Positions 1-11,342 of a stretch of 64,000 bases of DNA are shown piece after piece. This DNA comes from Phyto melanocephala. Taxonomy: Eukaryota; Arthropoda; Insecta; Diptera; Rhinophoridae. The stretch covers positions 4,332,001 through 4,396,000 of the forward strand of contig OW799233.1 in the NCBI GenBank assembly GCA_941918925.1, given 5' to 3'. The notes beneath the pieces are model-generated. The model was not told the DNA's origin and made no database searches. It saw only the letters and a program-made list of their open reading frames with translations. The translations under genes and the position numbers were made by a program. The first letter of the stretch is position 1. Every line of letters starts with the position of its first letter.

Positions 1-513
1 CCATCATTGCGGAGCTGAAAACAGCGGTGAAATTAATTTCACTGCTTTACAAATTTTTAATTTGGAAAAATACCAAGAACGCCACATGCCTAAATAAGTT
101 AATTGGGACCTCCTGAACACGAAAAACGCTGTAATTTTTTTTCTAAGTACCGTTTTTTAGATAACGGTACTTTTGTGTTTTTCGGTGTATGGTCCCACTC
201 AAACCCTTGTGGAGCCCAATCGAAAGGCAAATTTTGAACTTTGAGGTGCCATAACTCAGCCATATCTTATCAGATAGAAATCGATCGGACTTTTCGGTTG
301 GGCTCCACAAGGGTTTGAGTGGGACCATACACCGAAAAACACAAAAGTACCGTTATCTAAAAAACGGTACTTAGAAAAAAAAATTACAGCGTTTTTCGTG
401 TTCAGGAGGTCCCAATTAACTTATCTAGGCATGTGGCGTTCTTGGTATTTTTTGGCTGTAAACCAGTGTTTTTATACTTGGTGCGAAAATTTTCCATTGA
501 TTAGCTCACCCTG
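1..513 (+). mobile_element. 3' end of a mariner/IS630-type element, cut by the window edge
   Basis: The first 60 bases resemble the 3' part of the mariner-type pseudogene at 8641-8690 (shared run around 'atcattgcg...ctgaaaac.gcgg'). In one frame they read like the degenerate C-terminus of such a transposase. After a fold-back insertion (66-452) the sequence continues to 'ctcaccctg' followed by TA at 514-515. Reversed, this gives CAGGGTGAG, the same start as the terminal repeat at 6258. The left part of the element is outside the window. Assignment is by motif similarity only. Confidence 0.4.
66..452. repeat. Long fold-back (inverted repeat) element, 160/161-bp arms, 66-bp spacer
   Basis: Bases 66-225 are almost the exact reverse complement of 292-452; I see only about three differences, two single-base changes and one base of run length. 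The spacer is 226-291. Each arm also holds a smaller palindrome around 'gtaccgtt...aacggtac'. The near-identity of the arms suggests a recent fold-back transposon or a recently formed inverted duplication. It sits inside the remnant of a mariner-type element. No coding capacity is evident. Confidence 0.85.
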
Positions 514-3500
514 TAGCATGTGAATTATGTGGCCAATATTGTTACTGTTTTTTTAAATAGAGTTTTTTTTTAAACTAACATTTATTGTATTTTATTACCC
601 TTGTTACTAATCGAATCCATAAAATCTGCTTCCTTGCCTCCTTCACAAACATATGTGTGTATGTATTGTACAAGATAATGTGTGTTAGTGCATTTCTGAT
701 ATAGTAATGTAAATGGTATGTTTGTATTCTTGTAAATATCAAATTAATAACATTTGTTATGAGGCTCTACAATGAGAACCCGAATTGAGACATCAAACAT
801 GAGGTTAAATTAGCAAGCGATTAAATGTGAAAATTGATAATATAGAGTGTTGCGATTCTATCTACCTAGAATGAGAAACTTAAGAGTTAAATGATGGTTT
901 AAAAGATAAAGATGAAAAAAATGAATAAATTAATTAAGTCGTAAAATTAATTTTGCACGAAAGTTAATCATATCGGATAATACCTATTTACGCAACATAT
1001 ATGTATGTATATGTGTTTGTTAATAAACTGTTTTTATTTTTAGTCAGTGCCTCGGGGAATACACCAACTATATTGCTTTTTAGAAACTTAAGTCAATCTA
1101 TAACGCCGACAAAAAAAAAATATAAAAGTCTTTATGTAACTTATGTATTTTCATTATCTGTTCGTTTAGTTATTCAAAAGGTCATAAATAAAGATATGTG
1201 TTCGCTGGACCCTGAAGCAGCCCTATTTTTCTTTATTAATAATCATGTCCATTTAAATATTTTTCCATCCCAAAGCATATGAGATCCAACAGCAGACAAT
1301 CTATCTCGAAAAGTAAGTCTTTGCTGTTGTTTTTTTGGAAAGCGGTGTCATCGATCCATATATTATTGAGGTCGATATTGGTCAGATCATCGCGGCGAGC
1401 GCTATAGGTCGATGATTACTAACTTATTTTGTATTTTTGGCCTAAATTAGATGATATTTAACATACTGCATAAGCAATTTGGGGGAATTATGATCTCACG
1501 AATAGGTGAGGTTAACTGAACGCGTTAGATTTTATCCTGTGGGGGTTTCTTCAGTCACAGGTCTATGAGAATAACTCAGAAGCCTTTGCACCCCGTAAAG
1601 TCAACGCAAGCCATTCGATTGGTAAAATTTTACCTAACTTATGAGCTAGAGTCATTAACAACTGAACATTTTGGATGCTTGCCATCCAATAACCCAGCTA
1701 TGAGCATTTACAAAGAAACTTATTCCATACATAGCAGCATTGATAGGCTTTTTAACGAATAAAAAATTTCAATGTATCCCACACTCACAGAGATTTTCTT
1801 ATTTAAATTTAAAGATAAGGACAACTTAATGAAACGACCGTCCACAAATGTTTTTCCTTCGACAAATTTTTGTCTGATACTCTTTTCTGCCACGAAAAGC
1901 AAAAATTGTTAATGACATTTCTAGTTTGCAACGAAATAATTTTGTAAACAACCACAGAAAGTATTAAACTTGAAAAATCTTGTTAAAATAGTTTCCTGTT
2001 GCCCGAAAAAAAAAATCAAACTCAACTTGAATATTTCATTTCCATTTCTTATATGTATTTAGGTAAATATATATGGATGTGTGTATATTTTGCTGTATTT
2101 ATATACAAATACACACAGGGACAACATTAACAAAAATTTATAGAATTTTAATTTATTTTATGAAAAGAGCAACAAACACTAAAAAAACAAACTTAATGTG
2201 GTTTTAAAAGCTTTTTAAAAACTTTATAGTTTTATACACATTTTTGAACAACAATTTTTATTTTTTGCTCTTCCATATTTATTTTGGGTTGCCTGCGATC
2301 TCACATCTTTTAGTCAAACTGAGAAAAAAAGAAAGAAAAAAAAACTTTGAACTTCCGTCGTCATCTTTTTGCCAGCTTATATACCCCAGCAGAAGAGGAG
2401 TGTGCAAAATAAAATACACAAACAACAACTGGAAACGAAAAAGTTTGACTTCGTCAAGGACGTTATTCTTCTGACACACACATACACACATATATACACA
2501 TACACTAATGTATGTAGTGTGTTATTTATTATAGTTTTTCACTTAATGCTACATAGAGTTTTGGAATTTTGTATAGAAAGGAAAAAACAGAGACTTTCCT
2601 TAAATGTTTGACAAAAGTTATGCGTTCCTGTGTCATTTTGTGTTTTATTAAAATATTAAATTTATTTAAGCAATAAAGTATTTTTAAGCATACATTTTTT
2701 TGTTAGGTTTTTTTTTGTTGTTGGTTTTTATGGATAGAGAAGTGTAGTACAAAATGTCATGGAAAATAATAAATTTTGAGTATCTAATTTTATCTTATTC
2801 TCAACGAATATAGCATTTGACTTTCGTCTTTCAACAGCCTATAAACCATTGTTGGTTTATGAATTCAAATTTTTAAAATAATTTGGAAAGTGGGCAAATA
2901 AAATAACATCAAAATATGCTTGTGTTGGCGCTTTAAAAGATTATTTTGAAATTTCGTTTTAGGATTGGTCAAAGTTTCCCCCCTTTGGCATTGGTAACCC
3001 TTACAGACCAACCTAAACAAGAGCGGCAGGCGTGGCGTAATATTCCGCTTAGAGGTTACGCTGATATGATAAACCTAAAAAAGAGCGTCAGCGTTGTGTA
3101 ATGTTTATTATTTTTTTTAAATAAAACTCACTAAATTAAAATAAAATCGCAAGATTAACCTGAAACTAGCTAAAATGGCATTACTTTACAATTACAAATG
3201 TAAAAAAAAACAACAACAGTTGTACTGCAGCCAACTTCCATACGTAACGGCTTGTCAGAATTGAATTTTCCAGTTGCATAGCGTTGCCGCCGAGGTATTT
3301 CGGTTTATTTCATACAAATTGAATTAACATTAGAATTTTTGACAGCCAAAAAACGCTTGCCACACTTGTAAAGGTTTGGCTGTTATTGTGCTATCCTAGG
3401 CTTGACTGTTTTTTCTGCTGTTTGTGTTAAGTTTAAGGCTTGGGTGTTTTCCAATATATATATATACATGTAGGGGAATATCGAAGCAGACCACTACTAT

Positions 3501-3596
3501 TCGCTCCTCAGTGATTTCATGTCTACCGATCAGTATACATTTAATCACTGAGTCCCGCGCCACAACCGGCGTTTGCTCTGGACTAGGAAAACGATT

Positions 3597-4580
3597 TCAC
3601 ACTGCCGACTGGTGATTGTCGACAATCCTCATCGCACAGTCCTTTGTAATCGCCAGCATCTCCCTCAGACTAAGGTCCCCCTTCGCACTCACACTTATTG
3701 TGTGCTTGCCTGTGATCCTTAATCTTCCGCTCGCCAACGCCGGACACTCGCATACTACATGCGCTGCCGTCTCGGTATCCTCCAGGTACATTCTACAAAT
3801 ATCATCATCCACGATCTGCATCCTCTTCAGATGATATTTGAAGTTACCATGTCCTGTAATCAACGCAGTGATCCAGCTCATCATACTCCGATTAAAACCG
3901 AGTATCTTCACTGCACCCCTGCCAAGTGGCTCCCTGAGCACCATACGGGCCTGTCTACACGTGGTTCCCTCCATCCACCTTTGCAAGTTCATAGAGTTCA
4001 CCCATTGAAAGATCCTCGCCCGAACTAACCCATTACCCAGAGCAGTTCTGGGTTCCGGTCCGCAGAATGCAGCCTCAGACCTCTTCTTCGCAAGTTCGTC
4101 AGCAGCCTCATTCCCAGCTATGCCCACGTGTCCCTTAACCCACATCAGCGTTACCTCATTTGTAGAGGCACACCTATTGAGCTTTAGAACACTCTCAAGC
4201 ACCAAAGAGGAGTTCACATCTATCCGCTGCATACGCTTTCTAACCGACTGGTTGTCAAGTGCAATAAGAATTATCTTCCCATACATTCGACATTCCAGCA
4301 GGTGGCCCAACGCGTGCAGCAAACCAAGCATTTCTGCCTGATAGACTGACACGTACTCCCCCAGATTCAGGGTGCAGGATAAGTTCAACTCAGATGAGTA
4401 CACACCAGCACCTGCCCTTCCGTCCATAAAGGACCCATCAGTAAAGATACTGATGTCATTCCCCATGCACTCATCGTGCATGAATCCATCCGCTTTGAGC
4501 GTGTGATGTAGCCTTTCATGTATATATGTAGTTTGATGGTCAATAGGTTCCATTTGCATTCCATCCCCGCCCTCGCTCAT
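3597..4580 (-). CDS. RNase H domain ORF of a non-LTR retrotransposon (327 aa, uninterrupted)
   Basis: A complete ORF starting at ATG 4580-4578, with an in-frame TAA a few codons upstream. Residues about 43-165 form an RNase HI fold. The acidic catalytic set is present: D48 in FTDGS, E83 in YQAE, D109 in ALDNQS and D161 in GNEAADELAKK, with H151 in VKGH. The C-terminal part has the usual non-LTR cysteine-histidine cluster, C262...H274..C277, but the second cysteine is Tyr265. In jockey/LOA/R1-type elements this domain follows a reverse transcriptase and removes RNA from RNA:DNA hybrids. No reverse transcriptase is visible upstream (4580-5200), so this is a 5'-truncated copy or a co-opted RNase H. 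The frame is intact, unlike nearly all other transposon sequence here. The 3' flank ends in a TA-rich run near 3455-3470. Confidence 0.75.
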   Translation of the reverse strand: MSEGGDGMQMEPIDHQTTYIHERLHHTLKADGFMHDECMGNDISIFTDGSFMDGRAGAGVYSSELNLSCTLNLGEYVSVYQAEMLGLLHALGHLLECRMYGKIILIALDNQSVRKRMQRIDVNSSLVLESVLKLNRCASTNEVTLMWVKGHVGIAGNEAADELAKKRSEAAFCGPEPRTALGNGLVRARIFQWVNSMNLQRWMEGTTCRQARMVLREPLGRGAVKILGFNRSMMSWITALITGHGNFKYHLKRMQIVDDDICRMYLEDTETAAHVVCECPALASGRLRITGKHTISVSAKGDLSLREMLAITKDCAMRIVDNHQSAV

Positions 4581-6257
4581 ATTTGTCCTTTAAATGTGTT
4601 AATAAATAAAACTGCCATATGTGTAGTTAGACCAATTTGTTGCAAATCCTACAGATTCCACTACATTCAACAATATTTAGAGTGTTATAATTACAGTACA
4701 GGAATGGGATGCATCAGCACGGCGTCAAGAATGGGATGCCTCAACAACACTAGGGATAGTCACCATAGAGTTTCTTAATTTTTTTTTTATAAAATTTTTT
4801 TACTTTGTTATTATTTTTCTCAAATTTATATTCTATAGGCTTTAAAAAATATTTTTTCGCTAGGGCACTGAACTACACGATACGTATAAAGAAGTTGGAT
4901 TTGTACAGTAACAATACCTTGTTCAAAATCTTACAGTTTATTAATAAAAAATATTGCGAGTAAAATGAAATAAATGAAGCATTCCATTTATATACTTTAT
5001 TCAACACCCGTCAAACCCTTAAAGATAATAAGAGCAAAAGAAATCAAATAATATTTACTTACTAATTGTAGGTGCGTGTGTGTGTTTAGCGTTATACTTA
5101 AAGCGAATGCTGTTGTTATTTTAATATTTTTTGTTTGTCATTTTCATGTGGAAATATATTTCAGAAGCAGATTAATAAACATGATTTTAAATTTTACCAA
5201 TTCAATAAAAAAAAATTAAATAAATGTTACATTTGAAATAAGAAAAAACAAGAAGAACGACCAAAAAATTGTTTCTATTAAATATTTTCTCTGTCTCCAC
5301 TTTTTATGATGCTTCTTCGTCAACGTTAACAGAGTCAACTTTGGGGAGGTTTCGATCCAATGGGAAAAATTTAATTTATTTTCTATGATGATTGGTTTTG
5401 ATTTGAGAAAGATGAAATGTGTAATAAATGTCAAATAAATCTACAAGTTTTATTAAACAATTTATGTAAATACACAATCACGCAAGCATTTGAAACATTG
5501 AAAGAGTCATATCGCTTGGCAATTTGAAATATTTAAATCCGTTTTAGCACTTATTCACTCACCAATACTAACAGCCAATCAATCTCATCAAAGAAAAAAC
5601 AATATTGTTTAGATATGGGGGTGATATGGGGGGAGGAGAGAGAAAAGCAATAGTAAAAATAAAAATTTGTTTCCAAATTTTATTAGACTGTCAATACAGT
5701 AAAATCTATGGACAGAGACACTAACAAACAGTGATGGGCAAAACGCAAAATAAAACATAAAAACTTGTGTGCAAAGCAGCATTAAAATGAAATCACACGA
5801 ATGTCTAACAGTTTAACACTGAATTAGGATTTTTTTTCATATTTTTTTTTTTGGAAAACTGAAAGCAAGAAAGTTAGTACTAAAGGTGTGCTGAAAAGCA
5901 AACGATTTAGTTTGTGTTGACAAAAAGTCACAAACAATTATGCAGACGGAATGTTTTACCAGACACAGAACAAAAATTGCACCCTAATGGAAAAATGTAT
6001 TGGCATTTTAAAATGGATCAAAATAGTTTCATCTAATGTGGCAAAACTAATTTTCTTTAGTTCGCTTATAGATTATAACAGTAAACTCGCAATCAATAAA
6101 ATTTAAAAACAAATTTAAAAAATAATAATTAAATAATTGAATATGCCGTTTAGGTTATAATTATTAGTTCCTTTTTTAATGCCTTAAGAGAATTTTGAAA
6201 TGCCCATCACTGATGTATAACGAAGATTTATTTAGAGAGTAGGTAATGCCCCATATA

Positions 6258-7742
6258 CAGGGTGAGCCCAAATACACCATGAGGCTTAAAAATGTATTTA
6301 ATCTTTCGTTTATCCAGCAATTTATAAAATTAGAATAATTGAAGATGGCTTAAGATTTAGAAAAAAAAAACAGAAAAATTTTTTCATTTATTTGATATGA
6401 AAACTTCAGGAAAATAATAAAAAACAAAATATTTCTAACTCAATGCTGGTTAATAACAATACAATTCACAAAAATCGCCACTATGATAGAATTTAATTTA
6501 ATTTTTTTGAAAAGCCCTTGGCCTTCTGGACTGATGCGATAAGGTTTTGGGTATCCGAAGGTGGAATTTTATTCCACTCCTCAATTAGTGCAGCTTTAAG
6601 GGAATCATTGTTTGTAATGTAATGACTTCTGATTTTTTTTAAGATGGTCTATTGGGTTAAGTTCTGGTGATTGGGGCAGAGCTTTTAAATGTTTTGGCGA
6701 AATCCATTCTTTAACACTATGGGCTGTATGCTTAAGATCATTGTCCTGTTGGAATACAAATAATCCTGTTAGTCCCAATTTAGCTGCACTTTGATGTAAG
6801 TTATTCTTTTAAATATTTAAATAAATCATCTTGTCCATTATTTCTGCGATAAGCACAATATCCACTAGACGCTGCCAAATACTCCGATACTATAACCGAT
6901 ATGCCACCATGTTTTACTGTGGCCGCCATATATTTTGGATTGTGCTCAGTTTTCACTCTTCTCCACACTTTTTGCTATCCATCTGAGCCAAAAATATTAC
7001 ATTTACTCTCGTCGAAAAAAAATACTGATTTCCAGAAGTTTTCATCCTGGATTCCTCTACGAAGTCCATCTGTTTTCTTCTATTTTGGTGTTGTTCACAA
7101 ATGGCCTTTTGCTAAAGTTACGGTGGTGGTAAGCAGAAGTATACAACACTCAATGAATGGTTAATGGGTTACAGGTTTTCCCAGTATCTTCCTCCTTTTC
7201 TGCCATTATTTTTGAAGCCCTCCTTTTGATTTGCTTCTATTTTGATAATTCGTTTCTTCCTGCCCCTCTTTATTTCATTTTTCTATAATTTTTTTGACTG
7301 TGAAACTACTTTTGTCGATAAGTTCTGCAATTTCACGTTGGCTTTGCTGCTCTTTATAAAGTTTATTAATAACATCTTTTAAATCTTCTAAAAGTTCTTC
7401 TCCATGAGGGGCCATAATTAGAATTTAGTAAAAGTTTGCCAAATAAAAGCAATTCAATCAAATTTATAATCAAAATTATTAATTTTTTTCGTGATTAAAA
7501 TGCGTTTAGCAAAAGGAAGTCAAAGCATTTAAAAGTGCAAACTTACTTTTGTAATATGATTTATTTTTTCTATTTATATTAAGAAATCATAACGGGTTAA
7601 TTATTTTGAGGTATGATTGTGCTTAGTGTAAAGAAATGTATTGTTAGTTTTAAAAACATAAACACAACTGCATATTTTTAGAAAAAAAAAATTAGGATGT
7701 TTAAGTAGTTTTATGCTGCGTACTTACTTTAGTCATACACTG
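6258..7742 (-). mobile_element. Tc1-like transposon remnant with TA flanks
   Basis: The left end reads CAGGGTGAGCCC... after TA (6256-6257). The right end, reversed, reads CAGTGTATGACT... before TA (7743-7744). The inverted ends are imperfect, but TA duplication and the transposase between them fit Tc1/mariner. The right end has two related internal motifs (around 7540 'aaacttacttt' and 7722 'gtacttacttt'), suggesting the repeated transposase-binding sites of IR/DR-type ends. Length is about 1.5 kb, normal for the family. Confidence 0.55.
6493..7415 (-). pseudogene. Tc1-like transposase, decayed
   Basis: Read on the minus strand from ATG 7415-7413. The start, MAPHGEELLEDLKD..., is followed by a helix-turn-helix segment with QQSQREIAELIDKSS. 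Further on, a DESKCNIFGSDG block carries the first catalytic Asp (about 7010). QQDNDLKHTA carries the second Asp (about 6745), and SPELNPIDHL follows, where the usual glutamate of NPIEHL is Asp (about 6660). Stops and frameshifts separate these blocks (for example after FGSDG and after NPIDHLKK), so no functional protein can be made. The assignment rests on the order and spacing of the Tc1 DDE blocks. It shares the Tc1 class with 32101-33774 but clearly differs in sequence. Confidence 0.6.
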
Positions 7743-7894
7743 TACGTTCTTCTACTTTAAGACCTTGAGAATAAATAGCAAAGACCCAAAAAAATAGAAT
7801 TTTATTTCTTAAAACAGCGATAAAATATTTTTATCTATAGAGCATGTCGTCGATATTTTAATATCAGAATTTTGCTTTTAAAGCAGTGATTCAT

Positions 7895-8690
7895 TGTTTA
7901 ATTAATCGTCACCACCAATCCGCACTACGGTAAATATTGAACGTGTGGAACAAAATGTTAACGAAATATCTAACAGAAGGTGTTAAAAAAAATTTACTAT
8001 TATGCCCTTATAAAGTGAATTCGGTGGTAGAATTAAAAACCGCAGATCATCGACATCGTCTTAACGTTAGAGTTATACTTCAACAGTTGGTCTGAAATGA
8101 AATCAACTTTTTTTGAAAATCCTATGATCAGTAATAGAGCTAATTTTTGTTTGTATGTCTTCATAATAAGCAGAATTTTAGATTCTGCGGTTCTTAAAAT
8201 CCAAGAGCCATTCATCAACGCCATTTACTGCGTATAAGTTGTACAATATGGTGTGACATTGAATCTGAAAATATCAGTGAGACTTACTTCTGCGAAACTG
8301 TAACTAAAATGCTGTAACCGTTAATGGAGAGCGTTATCGGTATGTTATAGAACATTCTTTAAGTCTTGCTTTCAAAAACAGACCGGAGTTGTGGTTTCCA
8401 CTGACCACACCGCCTAAGGCACAATTGCACTTTAAAGTCAAATTATTGCACAGCAAAGAATTTTTAGAAATTCGGAAATTATTTGGCTAGTACGTTTGCT
8501 AGATTTGTCAGAACCCGCCGGTTTACTTAGATGTTATTAGATGTCTGAGACAATCCTTAAACTCAAGGTCAGTATTGTAGCATAAAGTTGAGTGCAAAAA
8601 TTTTAAAAACTGTTATAGAAAATGTTACACCAATAAGCTCATCATTGCGAAACTGAAAACGGCGGTCATTAATATTTTCTCTACTAAGTG
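7895..8690 (+). pseudogene. Mariner-type transposase remnant (NKQN/VNGERYR group)
   Basis: On the plus strand, blocks of a mariner-like transposase can be followed through several frames. ELKTADHRHR and a following stretch ending NEINFFE occur around 8030-8110, a degraded equivalent of SNEAHF near 8130, VNGERYRYVIE near 8310-8345, and a region equivalent to the DxxPPRSCDLTP block near 8500-8560. The C-terminal end is near 8641-8690, and a CACCCT-like terminal repeat may lie at about 8805-8815. Many stop codons and frameshifts make it dead. The group is the same as at 36790-37290 and 39855-40235, where the blocks are better preserved. Boundaries are approximate. Confidence 0.5.
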
Positions 8691-9206
8691 TAAAAAATAT
8701 GCATTTTGTATATTTTATAATCTAAAGAAAGAAAAATTAAAGAAATAAAATTTGTAAACGAAAAAGTTATTTAATTTGTGAAAGCCATGGTGACTTATGA
8801 CCCACCCTTTAAATGTTAAAGAAAACTATAAAATATGAATTAATTGAAGCCCTAATTTTAAAAGTATCATAACTCCATTAGTAATAACACAATATTCTTA
8901 CATCATTTACATATTAGGAAACACTTTTAAAATGTAGTTTTTATGCTAATATTTACAGTTATGGAAATATTGATAATTTTAGATTTTTAATAATACCGTG
9001 TAACAACATCTTGTAAACAAGAAAATTTCGATAAAGAATGAAGAAAAACTGACTACTCAGTTATAACTTATTGGTTTCTTGTCATTTTTAAAGGATTTAA
9101 AATTTTTGTTGGATGTTAGATATAAATAGTTTTTTGTTTTTTTAAATATAGAAATAGTAATAACGAATAAAATGCAAATAAAAATTGAAATAACGTTTTG
9201 ACTTAC

Positions 9207-9566
9207 CGTAAAAAATATTTCATTAAGATGATAATTGTAGGCGTTGCGTACATAAGTACGTATTATTTTATCACGTCTCTCGCCCTCGAAACCATTTTGT
9301 ATATCATGGGCACTAAAACGCCAAATTGATTCACCCGTAACCACACCAAATAGTACATCATAGTGAAAGGCCATGCCACCGTTTGCATAAGATGAACTGC
9401 TGCCACTAAAGTAACCACTACCATAATTGCCGCCACTACCACCACCACCACCACCATTCGAGAATGAACCACTGTTGCCGTCAGACGATGAGCGTTTATT
9501 ATTGCGTGTCATTAAATCATCGATATCGAGATTGGAATGTCCAGATCGTATAACGACACCGTCAAC
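9207..9566 (-). CDS. Nlg: Neuroligin exon 5 (residues 478-597)
   Basis: The acceptor is 'caatttag' before 9566 and the donor is GTAAGT after 9207; the exon is 360 nt, phase 0 at both ends. It encodes VDGVVIRSGHSNLDIDDLM, then a Gly/Ser-rich low-complexity stretch of about 40 residues, then HYDVLFGVVTGESIWRFSAH and a block ending NYHLNEIFFT. The conserved parts belong to the second half of the cholinesterase-like domain of neuroligins, postsynaptic adhesion proteins that bind neurexin. The Gly/Ser insert (GGGGGG, SGSSSS) falls where vertebrate neuroligins have only a short surface loop and is likely a flexible, fast-evolving loop. The frame continues exactly from exon 4. The next exon lies outside the window to the left. 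Confidence 0.9.
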
Positions 9567-10585
9567 CTAAATTGAAAATGAAAAACAAACAAAAAAAAAA
9601 AAAACAGCATGAACAAAAGCAACTTAATACAAGTCCTAATAAATGTAATAAAATATACCTCTGACGTTAAGCAAAAATGTCTTAAGTCTAAAAATTTCAG
9701 TTTGTGTCTCAATTTCATTTGTTATCAATAACTTAAGTGTAGCACAACTGGTTTTAAGGCCATAATTCAGAACAAATTTATATTTATGTTTTGTCAGACT
9801 TAAGACCTATTTGTCTAACATCAAAGATTAATGCATTTTTATAATTTTCCACATATGCTAAAAGCAAAAATTTTCCCAAATTGTAAAAATATTATGTAAA
9901 ATTTTATAAAAAAAAGCTATTTTTTTTTACTATTTACGTTATTTTTTTTTTTAACAGAGTGTAGTTTTTTGTCAAATTTATTTCTCTAGTTAGTTTTATT
10001 TTAAAAAAAAAAAAAAACATAAATAATATTTGTTTATTTACAATTAACCTTAACCTCAAATAAAATCTTTCCAAGTCCCTCTTTTTATACCCTTCACACA
10101 GTGAAAAAGGGTATATATAGGTTTGTCATTCCGTGTGAAATTTCTACAATTTTCATTTCCGACCCCATAAAGTATATATTTTCTGAAAGATTTTAAATAG
10201 GGGAGTCGATTAAGCTCTGTCAGTCTGTCCGTCTGTCCGTCTGACCGTCTGACCGTCTGTCCGTGTGTATGTTGAAATCAACTTTTTGAATCCGTTCGAC
10301 ATAGGTTGGACCCGGGTGAGGTATTGAAATATCAGAAATATTCGGGAGTAGATCGGTATTGAAAATCAGAAACAGCGGTACATAAACAACTGAGATATGA
10401 GCAAAAACCCACGACACATCTATTTTTTTTCACAAAAACAATATTACAACAATAAATTCAAACATGTATACTGGTTAGAGAAAACGTGGCATCGAATCCC
10501 AGCTGAGCCAAAAAATTTTTTTTTTCAATTTTTGTAAAATTTTTTTTTAATTTTTTTTTAATTTTTTTTTTATTTTTATTTAATA

Positions 10586-11342
10586 CTAGCCAAACCCGGC
10601 GCACGTTGCTACGCCCCTTAATGAATCGAAATGCATTCTGAATTTTAATTGAATATCAAAAGCAAAAACCTAAAAATTATAATTTTTTTTATGGGCGTGG
10701 CATTGCCCACTTTCCTAATCACGAAATTGTAAAGTCATAACAGCTCAATATGTGTGCAAAGTTTCAGAAGAATCGGACCAGTGCAAGTACCTCAAAATTA
10801 TAATTGTTTTTATGGGCGTGGCCCTGCCCACTTTTCTAGTCACGAAATTGTAAAGTCATAACAGCTCAATATGTGTGCAAAGTTTCAGAAAAATCGGTCT
10901 GGTGCAAGTACCTCAATATTATAACCTTTTTTTTATGGGCGTGGCCCTGCCCACTTTTCTAATAACAAAATTATATGGTTATGACAGCTTAGTATGTGTG
11001 CACAGTTTCAGAAAAATCGGTTCAGTGCAAGTACCTCAAAATTAAAACTTTTTCAGGGGCGTGGCCCCGCCCACTTTTCTTATCTCAAAATTATTTAGTC
11101 ATGACAGCTCGATATGTGTGCAAAGTTTAAGAAAAATCGGTCAAGTGCAAGTAGCTTAAACTGATAACTAATTTTTATGGGCGTGGCCCCGCCCACTTTT
11201 TTCACCCATAAACACTCCCTGGTATGTGTACAACAACTTGCCAAAGTTTGAGTCCGATCGGTTTTACAGTTTCGGAGTCTATAGCTAACACACACACCCA
11301 CACACACACACACACTCAGAGTTTCACTTTTATATATATAGA
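10586..11342 (-). mobile_element. Non-autonomous Helitron inserted in Helentron-like copy A
   Basis: On the minus strand it begins TCTATATATATAAAAG at 11342 and ends ...GGTTTGGCTAG at 10586, preceded by a GC-rich imperfect hairpin (GGCGTAGCAAC...GCGCC). The base before TC is A and the base after CTAG is T, with no target duplication. These are the standard Helitron marks (5'-TC, 3'-CTRR after a hairpin, insertion between A and T). Removing it restores 'atttaata|tattattta', which the uninterrupted copies at 42125-42150 and 55583-55605 show. The body is mainly a tandem array of a roughly 120-bp unit. No Rep/helicase gene is present. Confidence 0.8.
10680..11280. repeat. Tandem array, five units of about 120 bp
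   Basis: The unit contains 'atgggcgtggccctgcccac', itself an imperfect palindrome, followed by 'gtgcaaagtttcagaaaaatcgg'. The core starts near 10691, 10812, 10936, 11056 and 11177, a spacing of 119-124 bp. It forms the body of the Helitron at 10586-11342 and reappears in the opposite orientation at 50393-51117. Confidence 0.9.

Larger units (their letters stand above)
1..9206 (-). other. Neuroligin intron 5 (incomplete) and what it holds
   Basis: This is the sequence downstream of the donor that ends the exon at 9207-9566; the next exon is beyond the left edge. It contains the mariner end and fold-back (1-513), an RNase H retroelement ORF (3597-4580), a Tc1-like element (6258-7742) and a mariner-type pseudogene (7895-8690). 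I see nothing I can name in 516-3450, 4600-6240 and 8820-9200. These stretches are AT-rich with poly-A/T runs and short CA/TA repeats (2475-2510, 3455-3470). Confidence 0.7.

Noticed and set aside
143..328. 61-codon ORF
   Set aside because: Lies across the arms and spacer of the fold-back element; no protein character.
1001..1282. 93-codon plus-strand ORF
   Set aside because: AT-rich, Phe/Ile/Ser-dominated chance frame, no homology or splice support.
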